Shown: positions 41,156 through 52,745, counted from the stretch's first letter. The stretch: DNA of 64,000 nucleotides from Arion vulgaris (GCA_020796225.1 CM036756.1:59116616-59180615), one strand, 5' to 3'. Made by a program: numbers and translations. The notes: generated from the sequence alone by a model not told the origin.

Positions 41156-43038
41156 TTATATCTGATCAGTGGTTTGCCTTCACATTCTTATATCTGATCA
41201 GTGGTTTGCCTTCACATTCTTATATCTGATCAGTGGTTTGCCTTCACATTCTTATATCTGATCAGTGGTTTGCCTTCACATTCTTATATCTGATCAGTGG
41301 TTTGCCTTCACATTCTTATATCTGATCAGTGGTTTGCCTTCACATTCTTATATCTGATCAGTGGTTTGCCTTCACATTCTTATATCTGATCAGTGGTTTG
41401 CCTTCACATTCTTATATCTGATCAGTGGTTTGCCTTCACATTCTTATATCTGATCAGTGGTTTGCCTTCACATTCTTATATCTGATCAGTGGTTTGCCTT
41501 CACATTCTTATATCTGATCAGTGGTTTGCCTTCACATTCTTATATCTGATCAGTGGTTTGCCTTCACATTCTTATATCTGATCAGTGGTTTGCCTTCACA
41601 TTCTTATATCTGATCAGTGGTTTGCCTTCACATTCTTATATCTGATCAGTGGTTTGCCTTCACATTCTTATATCTGATCAGTGGTTTGCCTTCACATTCT
41701 TATATCTGATCAGTGGTTTGCCTTCACATTCTTATATCTGATCAGTGGTTTGCCTTCACATTCTTATATCTGATCAGTGGTTTGCCTTCACATTCTTATA
41801 TCTGATCAGTGGTTTGCCTTCACATTCTTATATCTGATCAGTGGTTTGCCTTCACATTCTTATATCTGATCAGTGGTTTGCCTTCACATTCTTATATCTG
41901 ATCAGTGGTTTGCCTTCACATTCTTATATCTGATCAGTGGTTTGCCTTCACATTCTTATATCTGATCAGTGGTTTGCCTTCACATTCTTATATCTGATCA
42001 GTGGTTTGCCTTCACATTCTTATATCTGATCAGTGGTTTGCCTTCACATTCTTATATCTGATCAGTGGTTTGCCTTCACATTCTTATATCTGATCAGTGG
42101 TTTGCCTTCACATTCTTATATCTGATCAGTGGTTTGCCTTCACATTCTTATATCTGATCAGTGGTTTGCCTTCACATTCTTATATCTGATCAGTGGTTTG
42201 CCTTCACATTCTTATATCTGATCAGTGGTTTGCCTTCACATTCTTATATCTGATCAGTGGTTTGCCTTCACATTCTTATATCTGATCAGTGGTTTGCCTT
42301 CACATTCTTATATCTGATCAGTGGTTTGCCTTCACATTCTTATATCTGATCAGTGGTTTGCCTTCACATTCTTATATCTGATCAGTGGTTTGCCTTCACA
42401 TTCTTATATCTGATCAGTGGTTTGCCTTCACATTCTTATATCTGATCAGTGGTTTGCCTTCACATTCTTATATCTGATCAGTGGTTTGCCTTCACATTCT
42501 TATATCTGATCAGTGGTTTGCCTTCACATTCTTATATCTGATCAGTGGTTTGCCTTCACATTCTTATATCTGATCAGTGGTTTGCCTTCACATTCTTATA
42601 TCTGATCAGTGGTTTGCCTTCACATTCTTATATCTGATCAGTGGTTTGCCTTCACATTCTTATATCTGATCAGTGGTTTGCCTTCACATTCTTATATCTG
42701 ATCAGTGGTTTGCCTTCACATTCTTATATCTGATCAGTGGTTTGCCTTCACATTCTTATATCTGATCAGTGGTTTGCCTTCACATTCTTATATCTGATCA
42801 GTGGTTTGCCTTCACATTCTTATATCTGATCAGTGGTTTGCCTTCACATTCTTATATCTGATCAGTGGTTTGCCTTCACATTCTTATATCTGATCAGTGG
42901 TTTGCCTTCACATTCTTATATCTGATCAGTGGTTTGCCTTCACATTCTTATATCTGATCAGTGGTTTGCCTTCACATTCTTATATCTGATCAGTGGTTTG
43001 CCTTCACATTCTTATATCTGATCAGTGGTTTGCCTTCA
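41153..43038. repeat. 32-bp satellite, 59 identical-looking copies
   Basis: Unit tctgatcagtggtttgcctt + cacattcttata, exact period 32 from 41,161 to 43,038. I saw no substitution or indel among the units. The unit matches the LINE-C segment with ctgctcagatttaatgatgt on the minus strand (39,805-39,835), so it grew out of the adjacent LINE fragment. Each unit contains tgatca (BclI-type palindrome). Confidence 0.95.
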
Positions 43039-43039
43039 A

Positions 43040-43394
43040 TCCTAGTAAAATAAACTAGATAATAAACCAAAATCCGTTTCCCAAATCTCTTTGTGAAGTG
43101 AAATAGCTGGCAGCTTTACTAATGGAAACTGAGAAACAGCTCTTAAACGCAGGTATAAAATAACTCATACTCTTTGACATGGCATTTGCTCAAGAATGCC
43201 ACATTTAAATTTCAGATTTTTACTACTGCCAGGTGTATCCCTGACATTCTACGTATCACATTACCAGATGTAATAGCTAACACAGACTTGGATAACAGAA
43301 TAATAATCTACATAGTTGAAGATTAAATAGAGAAATGAGCAATAAAAATATCCTAAAAATGCAATAAGATAGACATTCAAATGAAACACATATG
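43040..43394. other. unclassified, no gene seen
   Basis: AT-rich sequence after the satellite; nothing recognised. Confidence 0.45.
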
Positions 43395-43515
43395 GCAAGA
43401 TAACGGAGGCGACGAAAGACACTATCTACAAAGCGCACACAAGGGACCGTTTTAGAAATTTCTTGACCTGACGTGGTGAGGCAAACAGGATTGGAGAAAA
43501 GAAAAGAAAAAAGGT
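43395..43515 (+). mobile_element. LINE-B 3' terminus
   Basis: ataacggaggcgacgaaaga, cactatctacaaagcgcaca, cgttttagaaatttcttgac, gattggagaaaagaaaag: the last 120 bases of LINE-B. Confidence 0.85.
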
Positions 43516-43554
43516 AAGATAGAAATGGCATAATTGTCTCATAATTGTCGCATA

Positions 43555-44350
43555 ATTGTCACATGTTGTTGGTGGTCTATTCGGCGTTCAAGTAAGGTGT
43601 TAGTTTCTCATTTCAAAAATAATCTGTTCAATTCCCGCGTGGAACGATCCGGCGATTTTTCCAGTGATCCCTCACTTCAATGTAGGTGAGATTTATGTTG
43701 TGTTCTTATCGAAGACAGACGGTAAAACATACGTCCTATGCTCACGTTGAACAAATAAAAGAGCCCTTGGCCTGAGTCAACTATAAACTTATGGGCCTTC
43801 GAACTCAGATAAGAATTATGGGAAATCAGACCATAACTACACCACGTGACCTCGCATTCCAGTATTGTTGTATATAGGCGAATTCATTTTAAAATCAACA
43901 CAAAATGTTAAATCGAAGTTATATTATCCAACAAGTTCAGTTTAACAATAGGGAATATCAATAATATGAATATTTTTCCCCAATAAATAACCATAGACTC
44001 GTAGAATTGAGTAAAATTTCAAAAAAGCTTGCAGTGTTCTACCAAACATATATACATTATATATATATATATATTCCAGCTACCCGCTCTGATTTAGGTC
44101 ATGGATTCCCTGGTCAGTTGTCTGGAGTAGTTATCTAAAGTTGGCTGTGCCTTGGCATTGTAAAATTGATAAAAATAGTTTGGAATGATAGTTTTATCAT
44201 TCTCAAAAAATACATCCGGACCTTTGTCGGTGCTGAGGAGTATGTGCACTGCAACTGAAATATTTATGTGTAAGAAAGAGATTGATGCACATATAATTGT
44301 AACTGAAGAAAAAAGATGATGGTTCTATCAATCAATCAATTTGTCAATCA
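43555..44350 (+). mobile_element. SINE-B halves flanking a repeat X copy
   Basis: 43,555-43,815 is the SINE-B 5' half (ggtgttagtttctcatttca, gttcaattcccgcg, gacagacggtaaaacatacg, agagcccttggcctgag). 43,820-44,045 is repeat X, and 44,085-44,350 is the SINE-B 3' half (acatccggacctttgtcggt, gtgtaagaaagagattgatg, ctatcaatcaatcaat). Either repeat X inserted in the SINE or two truncated SINEs flank it. I could not find a clear target duplication. Confidence 0.65.
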
Positions 44351-44529
44351 TTTCTTATGACATCTTGTGCCCTTAAGTTTTCATTTATTTAGATCTAAAC
44401 AATATTCTGGTTATAAACAGAGAAATGTCTAGTAAACCAATATAGTAGCAATTATTATTAAAACACATATATGTCACCAACATCAGCATAAGAAAGAAAG
44501 TTGGGACATAACCTTGCTTGAATTACATT

Positions 44530-44915
44530 GAGAAACAGAATAAAGTGGTCTATCTATTGTCTATTCCCAGGTGGAAGATGTAGTTGGCTGTCCACTCTCG
44601 CCGTTAAGCGTAGGGATTGGTTTTAATTTGCGTTCTAGGGCTAGATGGTTCGCTTTTGTTGTGTTGTATCGGTGTTTATATAGTGTGGTCTTGATATTGT
44701 CTATCCATCTTTCCCTTTTTATTGTATGCTGTTATTGGTGGTTATTTGTATTTCATTTTCATTAAATGTCCAAACCACTGCATTTGTTGTTTTTCGATGT
44801 ATTCGGTCCATGAAGTTCTGCCCACTCTGCTTCTGATGTCCTCATTTCGTAGTCTATCTTTCCTGGTGACTCCCACTGTCTTCATCAAGCACTTCATTCA
44901 TGAAGTGGTTCGGCC
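44530..44915 (-). mobile_element. LINE 3' fragment, head-on against the next LINE
   Basis: tgtccaaaccactgcatttg then ttcgatgtattcggtcca, and upstream tctattcccaggtggaagat, is the minus-strand tail of a LINE. Its GH motif lies in WTKYIEKQQMQWFGH-like residues. It abuts the plus-strand LINE at about 44,905. Confidence 0.65.
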
Positions 44916-45870
44916 ACATAATAAGAATGCAACAAAACTCCACGGTATACAAAGTCTCTACAACAGAACATCAGGAAAGAAGTCTAGAGGAAGACCACGA
45001 TAAAAAATTTGATAGAGGGCATAGCAGCAGAAAGGATAGAAAATGAGTCAAATAGAAGATTTGGATTTTGCAGATGATATTGCCTTGTTAAGTAGAAACA
45101 ACCAAGATATGCAAAGAAAACAGACAACTTGTCATCTATAGCATCAAAAGTTGGACTGCAGATAAGCTATGAAAAACAAATATAATGAAGACACATATGG
45201 CAAGTAACGCAGATATCACCCTGGAATCTAAAATGATAAAAATAACAGAGCAGTTCGCCTATGTAGGTAGCAATTTTGATTGCACAGGAAATGTTAAAAG
45301 AAATTATGATACGAATTGGCAAAGCAACATCAGCTTTTAAAAGTCTAAATAAAATATGGAACTGCAAGTTATATAGTATTAAAACTAAATTACGAATTGT
45401 CAATTCAAATGTTGTATCAATCCTAACATATGCCAGCGAGAGTAGGAAAATGACTAAAGATATAGAAAGCAAATTGAATGCATTTGAAAATAGATGTCTG
45501 CGAAAAATAATGAATATAAAATGGAATGAATTCAGGAGAAGTGATGAAATCAGAGATATGTCTGGTCAACCACTAGTGACAACTGTTATAAGAAAGAGAA
45601 GATGGAGATATGTTGGACACACCTTGAGGAGAAATGATCAACGAATATCAAAGCAGGCATTGAAGTGGGATGCAAAGGGTTCAAGAAAGAGAGGTCAACC
45701 TAAGTAGATCCTGAAACGAACTTTGCTGGGAGAGGCAACAGGTATCGGCCTCAGTTGCATGGATAAGATTGAACGAGTTGCCCAGGATAGAGCGGTATGG
45801 AGAAGTTACTTGCAGGCCCTATGTAACGTATAACGGTACGAGAGGAATTATTATTATTATTATTATAGCA
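44905..45870 (+). mobile_element. LINE-A 3' part with RT active-site box and (TTA)n tail
   Basis: From about 45,040 the reading IEDLDFADDIALLSRNN contains the FADD form of the reverse-transcriptase catalytic YXDD box (45,067-45,078). After frameshifts, 45,276-45,707 is open for 143 codons: IRIGKATSAFKSLNKIWNCK, LNAFENRCLRKIMNIKWNEF, RRWRYVGHTLRRNDQRISKQ, ALKWDAKGSRKRGQPK then stop. The 3' UTR ends in accctatgtaacgtataacg-type sequence and (ATT)n at 45,847-45,868. It is the best LINE-A copy here and lacks most of ORF2. Confidence 0.93.
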
Positions 45871-45884
45871 GAATTCTGTCGAAA

Positions 45885-46000
45885 CGCAACAACAACTATT
45901 ACCCAAGCCACTAGAGCAGTGCAAGACAAAAACAGAAAACCGTGACACTGGACGACAACCCGGTAACAGTGTGACGACAAAATAAGAAGCAGAAGAATCA
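45885..46000 (+). mobile_element. interspersed repeat with terminal aag tail (repeat E)
   Basis: cccaagccactagagcagtg, caagacaaaaacagaaaacc, gtaacagtgtgacgacaaaa. Also at 895-965 and 56,695-56,745 (plus) and 51,940-52,060 (minus). It follows the LINE tail directly. Confidence 0.7.
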
Positions 46001-46019
46001 ACTATTATTTTTTTTTGCT

Positions 46020-46500
46020 ATTTAAGAGATGAAGATATGTTGGGCATACTCTGAAAATAAATGATCAAACAATCACAAAACACGCATTGAAGTGGGATAC
46101 ACTTGGCTCAAGAAAGCATGTACCCCTAATCCTTTAGCTGCTAAGGACGTATATATACGTTTTACCCATTCACTTCTAAAGACGCATTACGACGTCTGTT
46201 ATTATCTCTCCTCTGTGGGCTAAAGACGTGTTAACACGTTATACATTGCTACTGTCACTGCTATAGGCGTACATTCACGTTTGTGACCTAGAAACAAAGA
46301 GTAGCTTATTTTAGCCCAGCCTTCGGGAAGTGTGTAGCAGCGAAAGGGTTAGGGAAACCCTGAAACGAACTTTACTGAGATATACGAGAAATATTGGACT
46401 CAATTCCATAAAAGAGATGAACGAGTTGTCTAGGATAGAGTGTTAAGGAGAAATTGATTGCATACCCTATGTAACGTAAATGTGTACGAGAGAAATAAAA
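46020..46500 (+). mobile_element. LINE-A 3' fragment interrupted by a TTAA MITE
   Basis: gatgaagatatgttgggcat, gatcaaacaatcacaaaaca, gcattgaagtgggataca on the left and gaaaccctgaaacgaacttt, acgagttgtctaggatagag, ccctatgtaacgtaaatg on the right match 45,600-45,840. The MITE sits between. Confidence 0.88.
46131..46348 (+). mobile_element. piggyBac-type MITE (TTAA family), copy 3
   Basis: cctttagctgctaaggacgt to tgtgtagcagcgaaaggg. Flanks are ctaa (46,126-46,129) and ttag (46,349-46,352), consistent with a mutated TTAA target in the LINE phrase cctaaggaaaccc. Confidence 0.88.
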
Positions 46501-46955
46501 CGATAATCAAATTAACGTCTGTTCTACAAGTTAGCGAATAGATGCAAATATATTTGCTGTACATTTTATTGTAATGATAAAAGTGCAGAGCATAAAACTG
46601 GTTTGTGTTGCACTTTTTACTGTTCTTGTTTATTAATGTTTAAATTAGACAGTTACGCTGTAGTTTGACATAACCTTCATAATAATTACTGGAATGGTGT
46701 CAAAAACATTGTTGTGCTGCATGTGCATGACCTAGTAATAAAAATAAATATCTTGGTGTTGTTCTTGTAATAGTTCAGTGTCAGTACACGTGCACCTGTT
46801 GAGCGTTATGTTATTTATGAGACATGCATATGATAGCTGAGCGAATTCCACACAAGCAGCTCAGGACGATTTGTTGTGTATATGCCAATATGTTAGATTT
46901 GTTGAGCTCTGAGTGTAAATGGTACGGTTGTGAATAGTTTGTGTAGAATTTGGTT
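46501..46955. other. unclassified, no gene seen
   Basis: AT-rich; nothing recognised. Confidence 0.45.
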
Positions 46956-47150
46956 AATGGTGTGTGTGTGTACAGACTATGGTTGTGTGTGTGAGTGTTT
47001 GTACATGATACAGTTATGGGAATGCTTGTATTTAATACGGTTTTGTATGTGTGAGTGTGTGTATATATTACGGCTGTGTTTGTGAGTGTGTGTGTGTGTG
47101 TGTGTATATGCTAAGGTTTTGTTTGTGAATGTTTGTATATTTTAAGGTTG
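46956..47150. repeat. degenerate GT-rich precursor of the 23-bp array
   Basis: Loose units of the form tatg(c)taaggttgtgt(t)tgtgagtgt. They approach the 23-bp unit from left to right. Confidence 0.75.
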
Positions 47151-48481
47151 TGTTTATATATGCCAAGGTTGTGTGTTTATATCTGTCAAGGTTGTGTGTT
47201 TATATCTGTCAAGGTTGTGTGTTTATATCTGTCAAGGTTGTGTGTTTATATCTGTCAAGGTTGTGTGTTTATATCTGTCAAGGTTGTGTGTTTATATCTG
47301 TCAAGGTTGTGTGTTTATATCTGTCAAGGTTGTGTGTTTATATCTGTCAAGGTTGTGTGTTTATATCTGTCAAGGTTGTGTGTTTATATCTGTCAAGGTT
47401 GTGTGTTTATATCTGTCAAGGTTGTGTGTTTATATCTGTCAAGGTTGTGTGTTTATATCTGTCAAGGTTGTGTGTTTATATCTGTCAAGGTTGTGTGTTT
47501 ATATCTGTCAAGGTTGTGTGTTTATATCTGTCAAGGTTGTGTGTTTATATCTGTCAAGGTTGTGTGTTTATATCTGTCAAGGTTGTGTGTTTATATCTGT
47601 CAAGGTTGTGTGTTTATATCTGTCAAGGTTGTGTGTTTATATCTGTCAATGTTGTGTGTTTATATCTGTCAAGGTTGTGTGTTTATATCTGTCAAGGTTG
47701 TGTGTTTATATCTGTCAAGGTTGTGTGTTTATATATGTCAAGGTTGTGTGTTTATATATGTCAAGGTTGTGTGTTTATATCTGTCAAGGTTGTGTGTTTA
47801 TATCTGTCAAGGTTGTGTGTTTATATCTGTCAAGGTTGTGTGTTTATATCTGTCAAGGTTGTGTGTTTATATCTGTCAAGGTTGTGTGTTTATATCTGTC
47901 AAGGTTGTGTGTTTATATCTGTCAAGGTTGTGTGTTTATATCTGTCAAGGTTGTGTGTTTATATCTGTCAAGGTTGTGTGTTTATATCTGTCAAGGTTGT
48001 GTGTTTATATCTGTCAAGGTTTGTTTATATCTGTCAAGGTTGTGTGTTTATATCTGTCAAGGTTGTGTGTTTATATATGTCAAGGTTGTGTGTTTATATC
48101 TGTCAAGGTTGTGTGTTTATATCTGTCAAGGTTGTGTGTTTATATCTGTCAAGGTTGTGTGTTTATATCTGTCAAGGTTGTGTGTTTATATATGTCAAGG
48201 TTGTGTGTTTATATCTGTCAAGGTTGTGTGTTTATATCTGTCAAGGTTGTGTGTTTATATCTGTCAAGGTTGTGTGTTTATATCTGTCAAGGTTGTGTGT
48301 TTATATCTGTCAAGGTTGTGTGTTTATATCTGTCAAGGTTGTGTGTTTATATCTGTCAAGGTTGTGTGTTTATATCTGTCAAGGTTGTGTGTTTATATCT
48401 GTTAAGGTTGTGTGTTTATATCTGTCAAGGTTGTGTGTTTATATCTGTCAAGGTTGTGTGTTTATATATGTCAAGGTTGTG
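47151..48481. repeat. 23-bp satellite, about 58 copies
   Basis: Unit tgtcaaggttgtgtgtttat + atc. Common variant atatatgtcaa replaces atatctgtcaa at 47,738, 47,760, 48,077, 48,192 and 48,467. Single variants are gtcaatgttg (47,647) and gttaagg (48,402), and one unit is short (48,018). The period is not a multiple of three, so three plus-strand frames of 410-493 codons stay open with the same peptide cycle. They are not genes. Confidence 0.97.
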
Positions 48482-48720
48482 TGTGACAAATGTGTGTGTA
48501 AGACACGTTTGTGTGAGTTTATGTGTATGTTTGCAAATGTTGTGGTTGTTTCTGTTTGCATGTGTCGGCAGTCTGTGTGAACATACAGCGAACTACGATA
48601 AGTGTATACTTTAGTTGATCATGTATGTGTGTGTATGTGTATGTACATATACTTTAGATATGTGTGTGTGTGTGTATGTGTATATGCTTTATATATGTGT
48701 ATGCATGTACTCATGTCTGG
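48482..48720. repeat. GT-rich low-complexity tract
   Basis: Degenerate gtgtgtatgtgtatg sequence after the satellite. Confidence 0.85.
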
Positions 48721-48781
48721 TAACGTATATGTTAATGCTAGCTGGCCAACATATCGTACTGTGTTGATCATCCATTTAAAC

Positions 48782-49160
48782 CACAGGTTCTCAAAGTGGA
48801 TGGTAACACCCTCCAGTGGGCGCTGAAGCCTTCTAGAGGGGGCGTTGTGGGTTCAGAAACATTTGAGGGCGTTCATGCGATCTAGGGTCGGTGACTCTTA
48901 TAGAAAAAAATTAATAATATATATTTAAAAGTAAATTATTGTCGTGATTTTGTGATTGAATAACTGTATTCAAGATGAAGCACATATTGATCACTACTTT
49001 TTCAATACTTTAACAACATAAGCAGTAATGTATCATTAGTTGCTATTTACGTCGAAAATATCCAACGGCTTGGACGCGGAAAACTGTTATGAGGGGGAGG
49101 GGGTACACAATTTATGTCTTGCAAAGTGGGCGGTGGCCCGGAAATGTTTGGGAACCCATG
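48782..49160. mobile_element. hAT-type MITE, cacaggttctcaaag copy
   Basis: Perfect 8-bp duplication atttaaac at 48,774-48,781 and 49,161-49,168. Left end cacaggttctcaaagtgg, right end gtttgggaacccatg. It shares gcgctgaagccttc(t/c)agag and gtgggttcagaa(a/g)catttg with 3,391-3,802. 379 bp, non-coding. Confidence 0.95.
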
Positions 49161-49449
49161 ATTTAAACTAATCGCAAACACAAGAAAAATTAGGACATGT
49201 TCTAAATTGTAACCTCTGATGCTGTAATTAAATAATACATGTTATCCATTTCTCTGCACTGATGTTGAACAAGGAATGTCAAGCTCTCGTTTGAAGGAAA
49301 ACTGCATGATTCCAAGATGATATAATCCAGCCTTGACATACCAAGCCTCCTACGTATCAACAATTCAAATTGTGTTTCTGTGTGAAAGTTATTTTCACAT
49401 TTTTTATGCTATGTTCTTTATGACTATTTTATAAAAGTATTTTAAGGAT

Positions 49450-49640
49450 CTCTAGGATGAAATGGTTAAGACGTTCGTCTGGTGTTCTAAAGGTTGCAAG
49501 TTCGAATCCGGACCGAGTCACATGTAAAATATATTCTGGATATCCTGATCATTGTTCCTGGAGCTACGGAGTTCGAGATTTGTTCAACAATCTCGGCAGG
49601 TTATAAGCAATGTATGCCTAGTACTGATGGAACATATGGG
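49450..49640 (+). mobile_element. SINE-F copy, 5' half
   Basis: Head aggatgaaatggttaagacg, B box gcaagttcgaatcc, body cctggagctacggagttcga and acaatctcggcaggttat. The 36-bp array that follows begins directly behind it. Confidence 0.8.
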
Positions 49641-50195
49641 GAATCATTTAGAATTTTAGATCATTTAAAATCATTAATCATTTAGAATAATTTAGATCAT
49701 TTAAAATCATTAATCATTTAGAATAATTTAGATCATTTAAAATCATTAATCATTTAGAATAATTTAGATCATTAAAATCATTAATCATTTAGAATAATTT
49801 AGATCATTTAAAATCATTAATCATTTAGAATAATTTAGATCATTTAAAATCATTAATCATTTAGAATAATTTAGATCATTAAAATCATTAATCATTTAGA
49901 ATAATTTAGATCATTAAAATCATTAATCATTTAGAATAATTTAGATCATTTAAAATCATTAATCATTTAGAATAATTAAGATCATTTAAAATCATTAATC
50001 ATTTAGAATAATTTAGATCATTAAAATCATTAATCATTTAGAATAATTTAGATCATTTAAAATCATTAATCATTTAGAATAATTTAGATCATTTAAAATC
50101 ATTAATCATTTAGAATAATTTAGATCATTAAAATCATTAATCATTTAGAATAATTTAGATCATTTAAAATCATTAATCATTTAGAATAAATTATT
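49641..50195. repeat. 36-bp AT-rich minisatellite, about 15.5 copies
   Basis: Unit atttagaataatttagatca + tttaaaatcattaatc. A 35-bp variant lacks one T (gatcattaaaatc). Each unit is rich in TTAAA/TTTAG words. Confidence 0.95.
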
Positions 50196-50211
50196 TAGAA
50201 TTAAATCGGAG

Positions 50212-50465
50212 GTGGGAGGATGGTTTCTCTTTAGCGAAGTGGTTAAGCATTTGCCTTGCGTTCTAAACGTCGTGAGTTCCAATACAGACCGCGTCGTTCT
50301 GTTCGTAAGTGGATTTTGTCTCGAATATCCCTTAAGATTGTTGTTGGAGCTACGGAGTTCGTGCTGTGTGCAATACTCTCGGCGTGTGGAGGGATATTTT
50401 CGTGAAAAATTTCCGAGCCAAATGATGACACCATATGCAATGAAATAAATCCTTCGTCGTTATAC
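50212..50465 (+). mobile_element. SINE-F copy
   Basis: Head ctctttagcgaagtggttaa, cgtcgtgagttccaatacag, body ttggagctacggagttcgtg, 3' aatgaaataaatccttcg. About 250 bp, the most complete plus-strand copy. Confidence 0.88.
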
Positions 50466-50486
50466 CAAATGTTAAGTGATAAAAAA

Positions 50487-50945
50487 TAGGGGTCGCAATA
50501 GCGTAGAGGTTAGATACTCAACTCTCGTTGCAAAGGTACTCTGTTCGCTACCTTCTGAAGCTATCGGAATATTTTCCAGAGACTCCTGTTCTTAGTGTAG
50601 CTGAGATCGAGTTCATAGTCATATCGTAGACGGACAATAAAACGTAGGTCCCATATTCATGTTGAGCACGTTAAAGAACCCTTGGCAGTTCAAAAATCGA
50701 GAAGATCAGGCTGGAAAGTCGCTGCCTAGGCAAAATTAATTAGAAAATATTCAAAATAAAATTCCTACAACATATCTTCACCATCTTCAAAATGACATCG
50801 GGAACCCTCGTCGGTGCTACGGAGTTCGTGCACTGCAGCGGATTTGATCTTGTGTAAGAAAGAGATCGGAGCACACATGGTTACTCACTGAAGTTCAATG
50901 CTGATGGTCCTATCAATCAATCAAATCAATCAATCAAACAGATAT
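50487..50945 (+). mobile_element. SINE-B, near full length (about 450 bp)
   Basis: tRNA-like head ggggtcgcaatagcgtagag with a weak B box (ctctgttcgctacc). Central conserved-looking domain tgagcacgttaaagaaccct + tggcagtt. 3' part catcgggaaccctcgtcggt, gctacggagttcgtgcactg, aagaaagagatcggagcaca, ending (atca)n. The ccttggca central block resembles core domains of metazoan SINEs, in molluscs for example. It shares gctacggagttcgtgc with SINE-F. Confidence 0.88.
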
Positions 50946-51299
50946 GACACGCTACTAAAAATTATTTGGCAGGGAGAGGCTTGTGCTGGCGGGCAAAATG
51001 AAAATTAGATATTAAAAGATAGGCTAAAAATAAGGCAAAATTCATCGATCTGACAATATACAGAGAGTGTATCGGATCCCTCGCGGCGATCTTTCGCGAC
51101 ATACTCAATGAATCACACAATATATTAACTATATTAGTCATCACATTCTTTAGTATCATATAACATAGAATATATATTGAAAAATTACAATATAAAAACC
51201 TACAAACTGAAAATTAAACGTATGGTTCATTAGATATAAGATAACTGATAAAATAGTTTAGTGATTAGGTGGGCTTTGCAAAATACCTTTAGCTTAGTT
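50946..51299. other. unclassified, no gene seen
   Basis: AT-rich. The minus-strand 65-codon frame has no motif. Confidence 0.45.
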
Positions 51300-51880
51300 A
51301 TTATTATAATAATAATAATTTCTCTCGTACCGTTGTACGTTACATAGGGCCTGCAAGCAACTTCTCCATACCGCTCTATCCTGGGCAACACGCTCAATCT
51401 CCAAGGAATTTCTTGCCTCTCTCAGCAAAGTTTGTTTCAAGGCCTCCTTAGTGTGTCCTCTCTATCTTGAGCATTTTGCATCCCACTTCATTGCCTGCTT
51501 TGGCATTCGTTGATCAGGTTTTCTCAAGGCATGCCCAACATATCTCCATCTTCTCCCTCTTATAACAGTTGTTACTAGTGGCTGGCCAAACATTTCTCTG
51601 ATTTCATCACTTCTGAATTCGTCCTATTTTATGTTCCTGATATTTCGCAGACATCTTTTTTTAAATGCATTCAACTTGCTTTCTATATCTTTAGTCATTT
51701 TCCAACTCTGCTGGCATATGTTAGGATTGATACAACATTTGAATTGATAATTTCTAATCTAATTTTAATACTATAAACTTTCAGTTCCATATTTTATTTA
51801 GAATTTTGCAAGCTGATGTTGCTTTGACAATTCACAGCACAATTTCTTTTTAAACATTTTCTATGAAATCAAAATGGCTT
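51300..51880 (-). mobile_element. LINE-A 3' fragment
   Basis: Begins with the complement of (TTA)n (ttattattataataataata), then ctcgtaccgttgtacgttac, ctccataccgctctatcctg, catatctccatcttctccct, ttctatatctttagtcattt and tccatattttatttagaatt. It covers the same region as 45,300-45,865 in reverse. An internal deletion removes part of the FNWIKM region. Confidence 0.9.
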
Positions 51881-51939
51881 AGTTACGTACCACATTTGTT
51901 TTTCTTACGCAAGGAGATTGTTTTATTCTTTTTCTACTT

Positions 51940-52210
51940 CTTTTGTCGTCACACTGCTACCGGGTTGTTGCACAGTGTTGTGGTTTTCTGTTTTTGTATT
52001 GCGCTATTCTGGTGGCTTGGGTGATTGTTATTTTTGCTATTTGACAGGATTCTGCTATGTCATCTAAACATCTTTTCATGGTCTTACTCTAGCCTTTTTT
52101 CCAGATGTTCTGTTGTAGAAGACGCTGTATACTGAAGAGTATAAAGCGTACACTGTGGACAAACCACTTAATTCTTTGTTCTCAATGTAATTCAAGCAAG
52201 GTTCTGTGCC
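51940..52210 (-). mobile_element. repeat E and LINE tail, reverse orientation
   Basis: 51,945-52,040 is repeat E (ttgtcgtcacactgctaccg, ggcttgggtgattgtta). 52,080-52,160 (cagatgttctgttgtagaag, acgctgtatactgaaga, caaaccacttaattctttg) is the reverse of 44,915-44,990. The order LINE tail then repeat E is therefore the same as at 755-975. Confidence 0.75.
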
Positions 52211-52311
52211 ACTGTTTTCTAGCAGTAAATTAAAAGTACATTATTGGTGAGTAAAGTCTGATGTGTCAAGGTTTACACACTGACACTTCTGTAACACTTC
52301 AAACACGGAAT

Positions 52312-52312
<1 letters not shown>

Positions 52313-52387
<75 letters not shown>
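52313..52387. repeat. (TA)n microsatellite
   Basis: About 37 uninterrupted TA dinucleotides. Confidence 0.97.
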
Positions 52388-52392
<5 letters not shown>

Positions 52393-52424
52393 GGCAGTGG
52401 AAAACATTTAAATGCGTTTAAATA

Positions 52425-52745
52425 TAAATGTTTCTGAAAACTCATCCGTATACCGTGGACAGAGAAGAGAACAAATAGATCTATCCAAAACGAACTCAAA
52501 ATCAAAGAAAACTGGATAATGCTACAAATAAGAATAAGAAAATTGAAGTATTTTGGACATGTAGCATGATTACCACCCAACAGAACATCACAACGAACAC
52601 TACTATTCAGATACAATATTTTCAAGACCAAGGCCGCCCACACAAACGATGGATCTCAGAAATATCACAATATGTACGCTACATCATATACGAGGCTCAC
52701 TCGACGGCACTTGTCATAAGTCTTCGAATGTACCGAACGCTGAAA
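52425..52745 (+). mobile_element. LINE 3' fragment combining D-like and B-like motifs
   Basis: cagagaagagaacaaataga, KENWIMLQIRIRKLKYFGHV, then GRPHKRWISEISQYVRYIIY-EAH in another frame. The upstream half resembles LINE-D and the downstream half LINE-B. This suggests either a separate family or a template-switch product. Confidence 0.8.

Noticed and set aside
41153..43038. CRISPR array resemblance (regular 32-bp repeats)
   Set aside because: There are no unique spacers: the unit is contiguous and identical, and the context is eukaryotic.
43555..44350. Repeat X as a clean insertion into SINE-B
   Set aside because: The two SINE-B halves are plausible, but no target duplication or exact junction could be found by eye.
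47129..48614. Three overlapping 410-493-codon open frames
   Set aside because: They are the 23-bp satellite read in three phases; every frame cycles through the same peptide and there are no gene signals.
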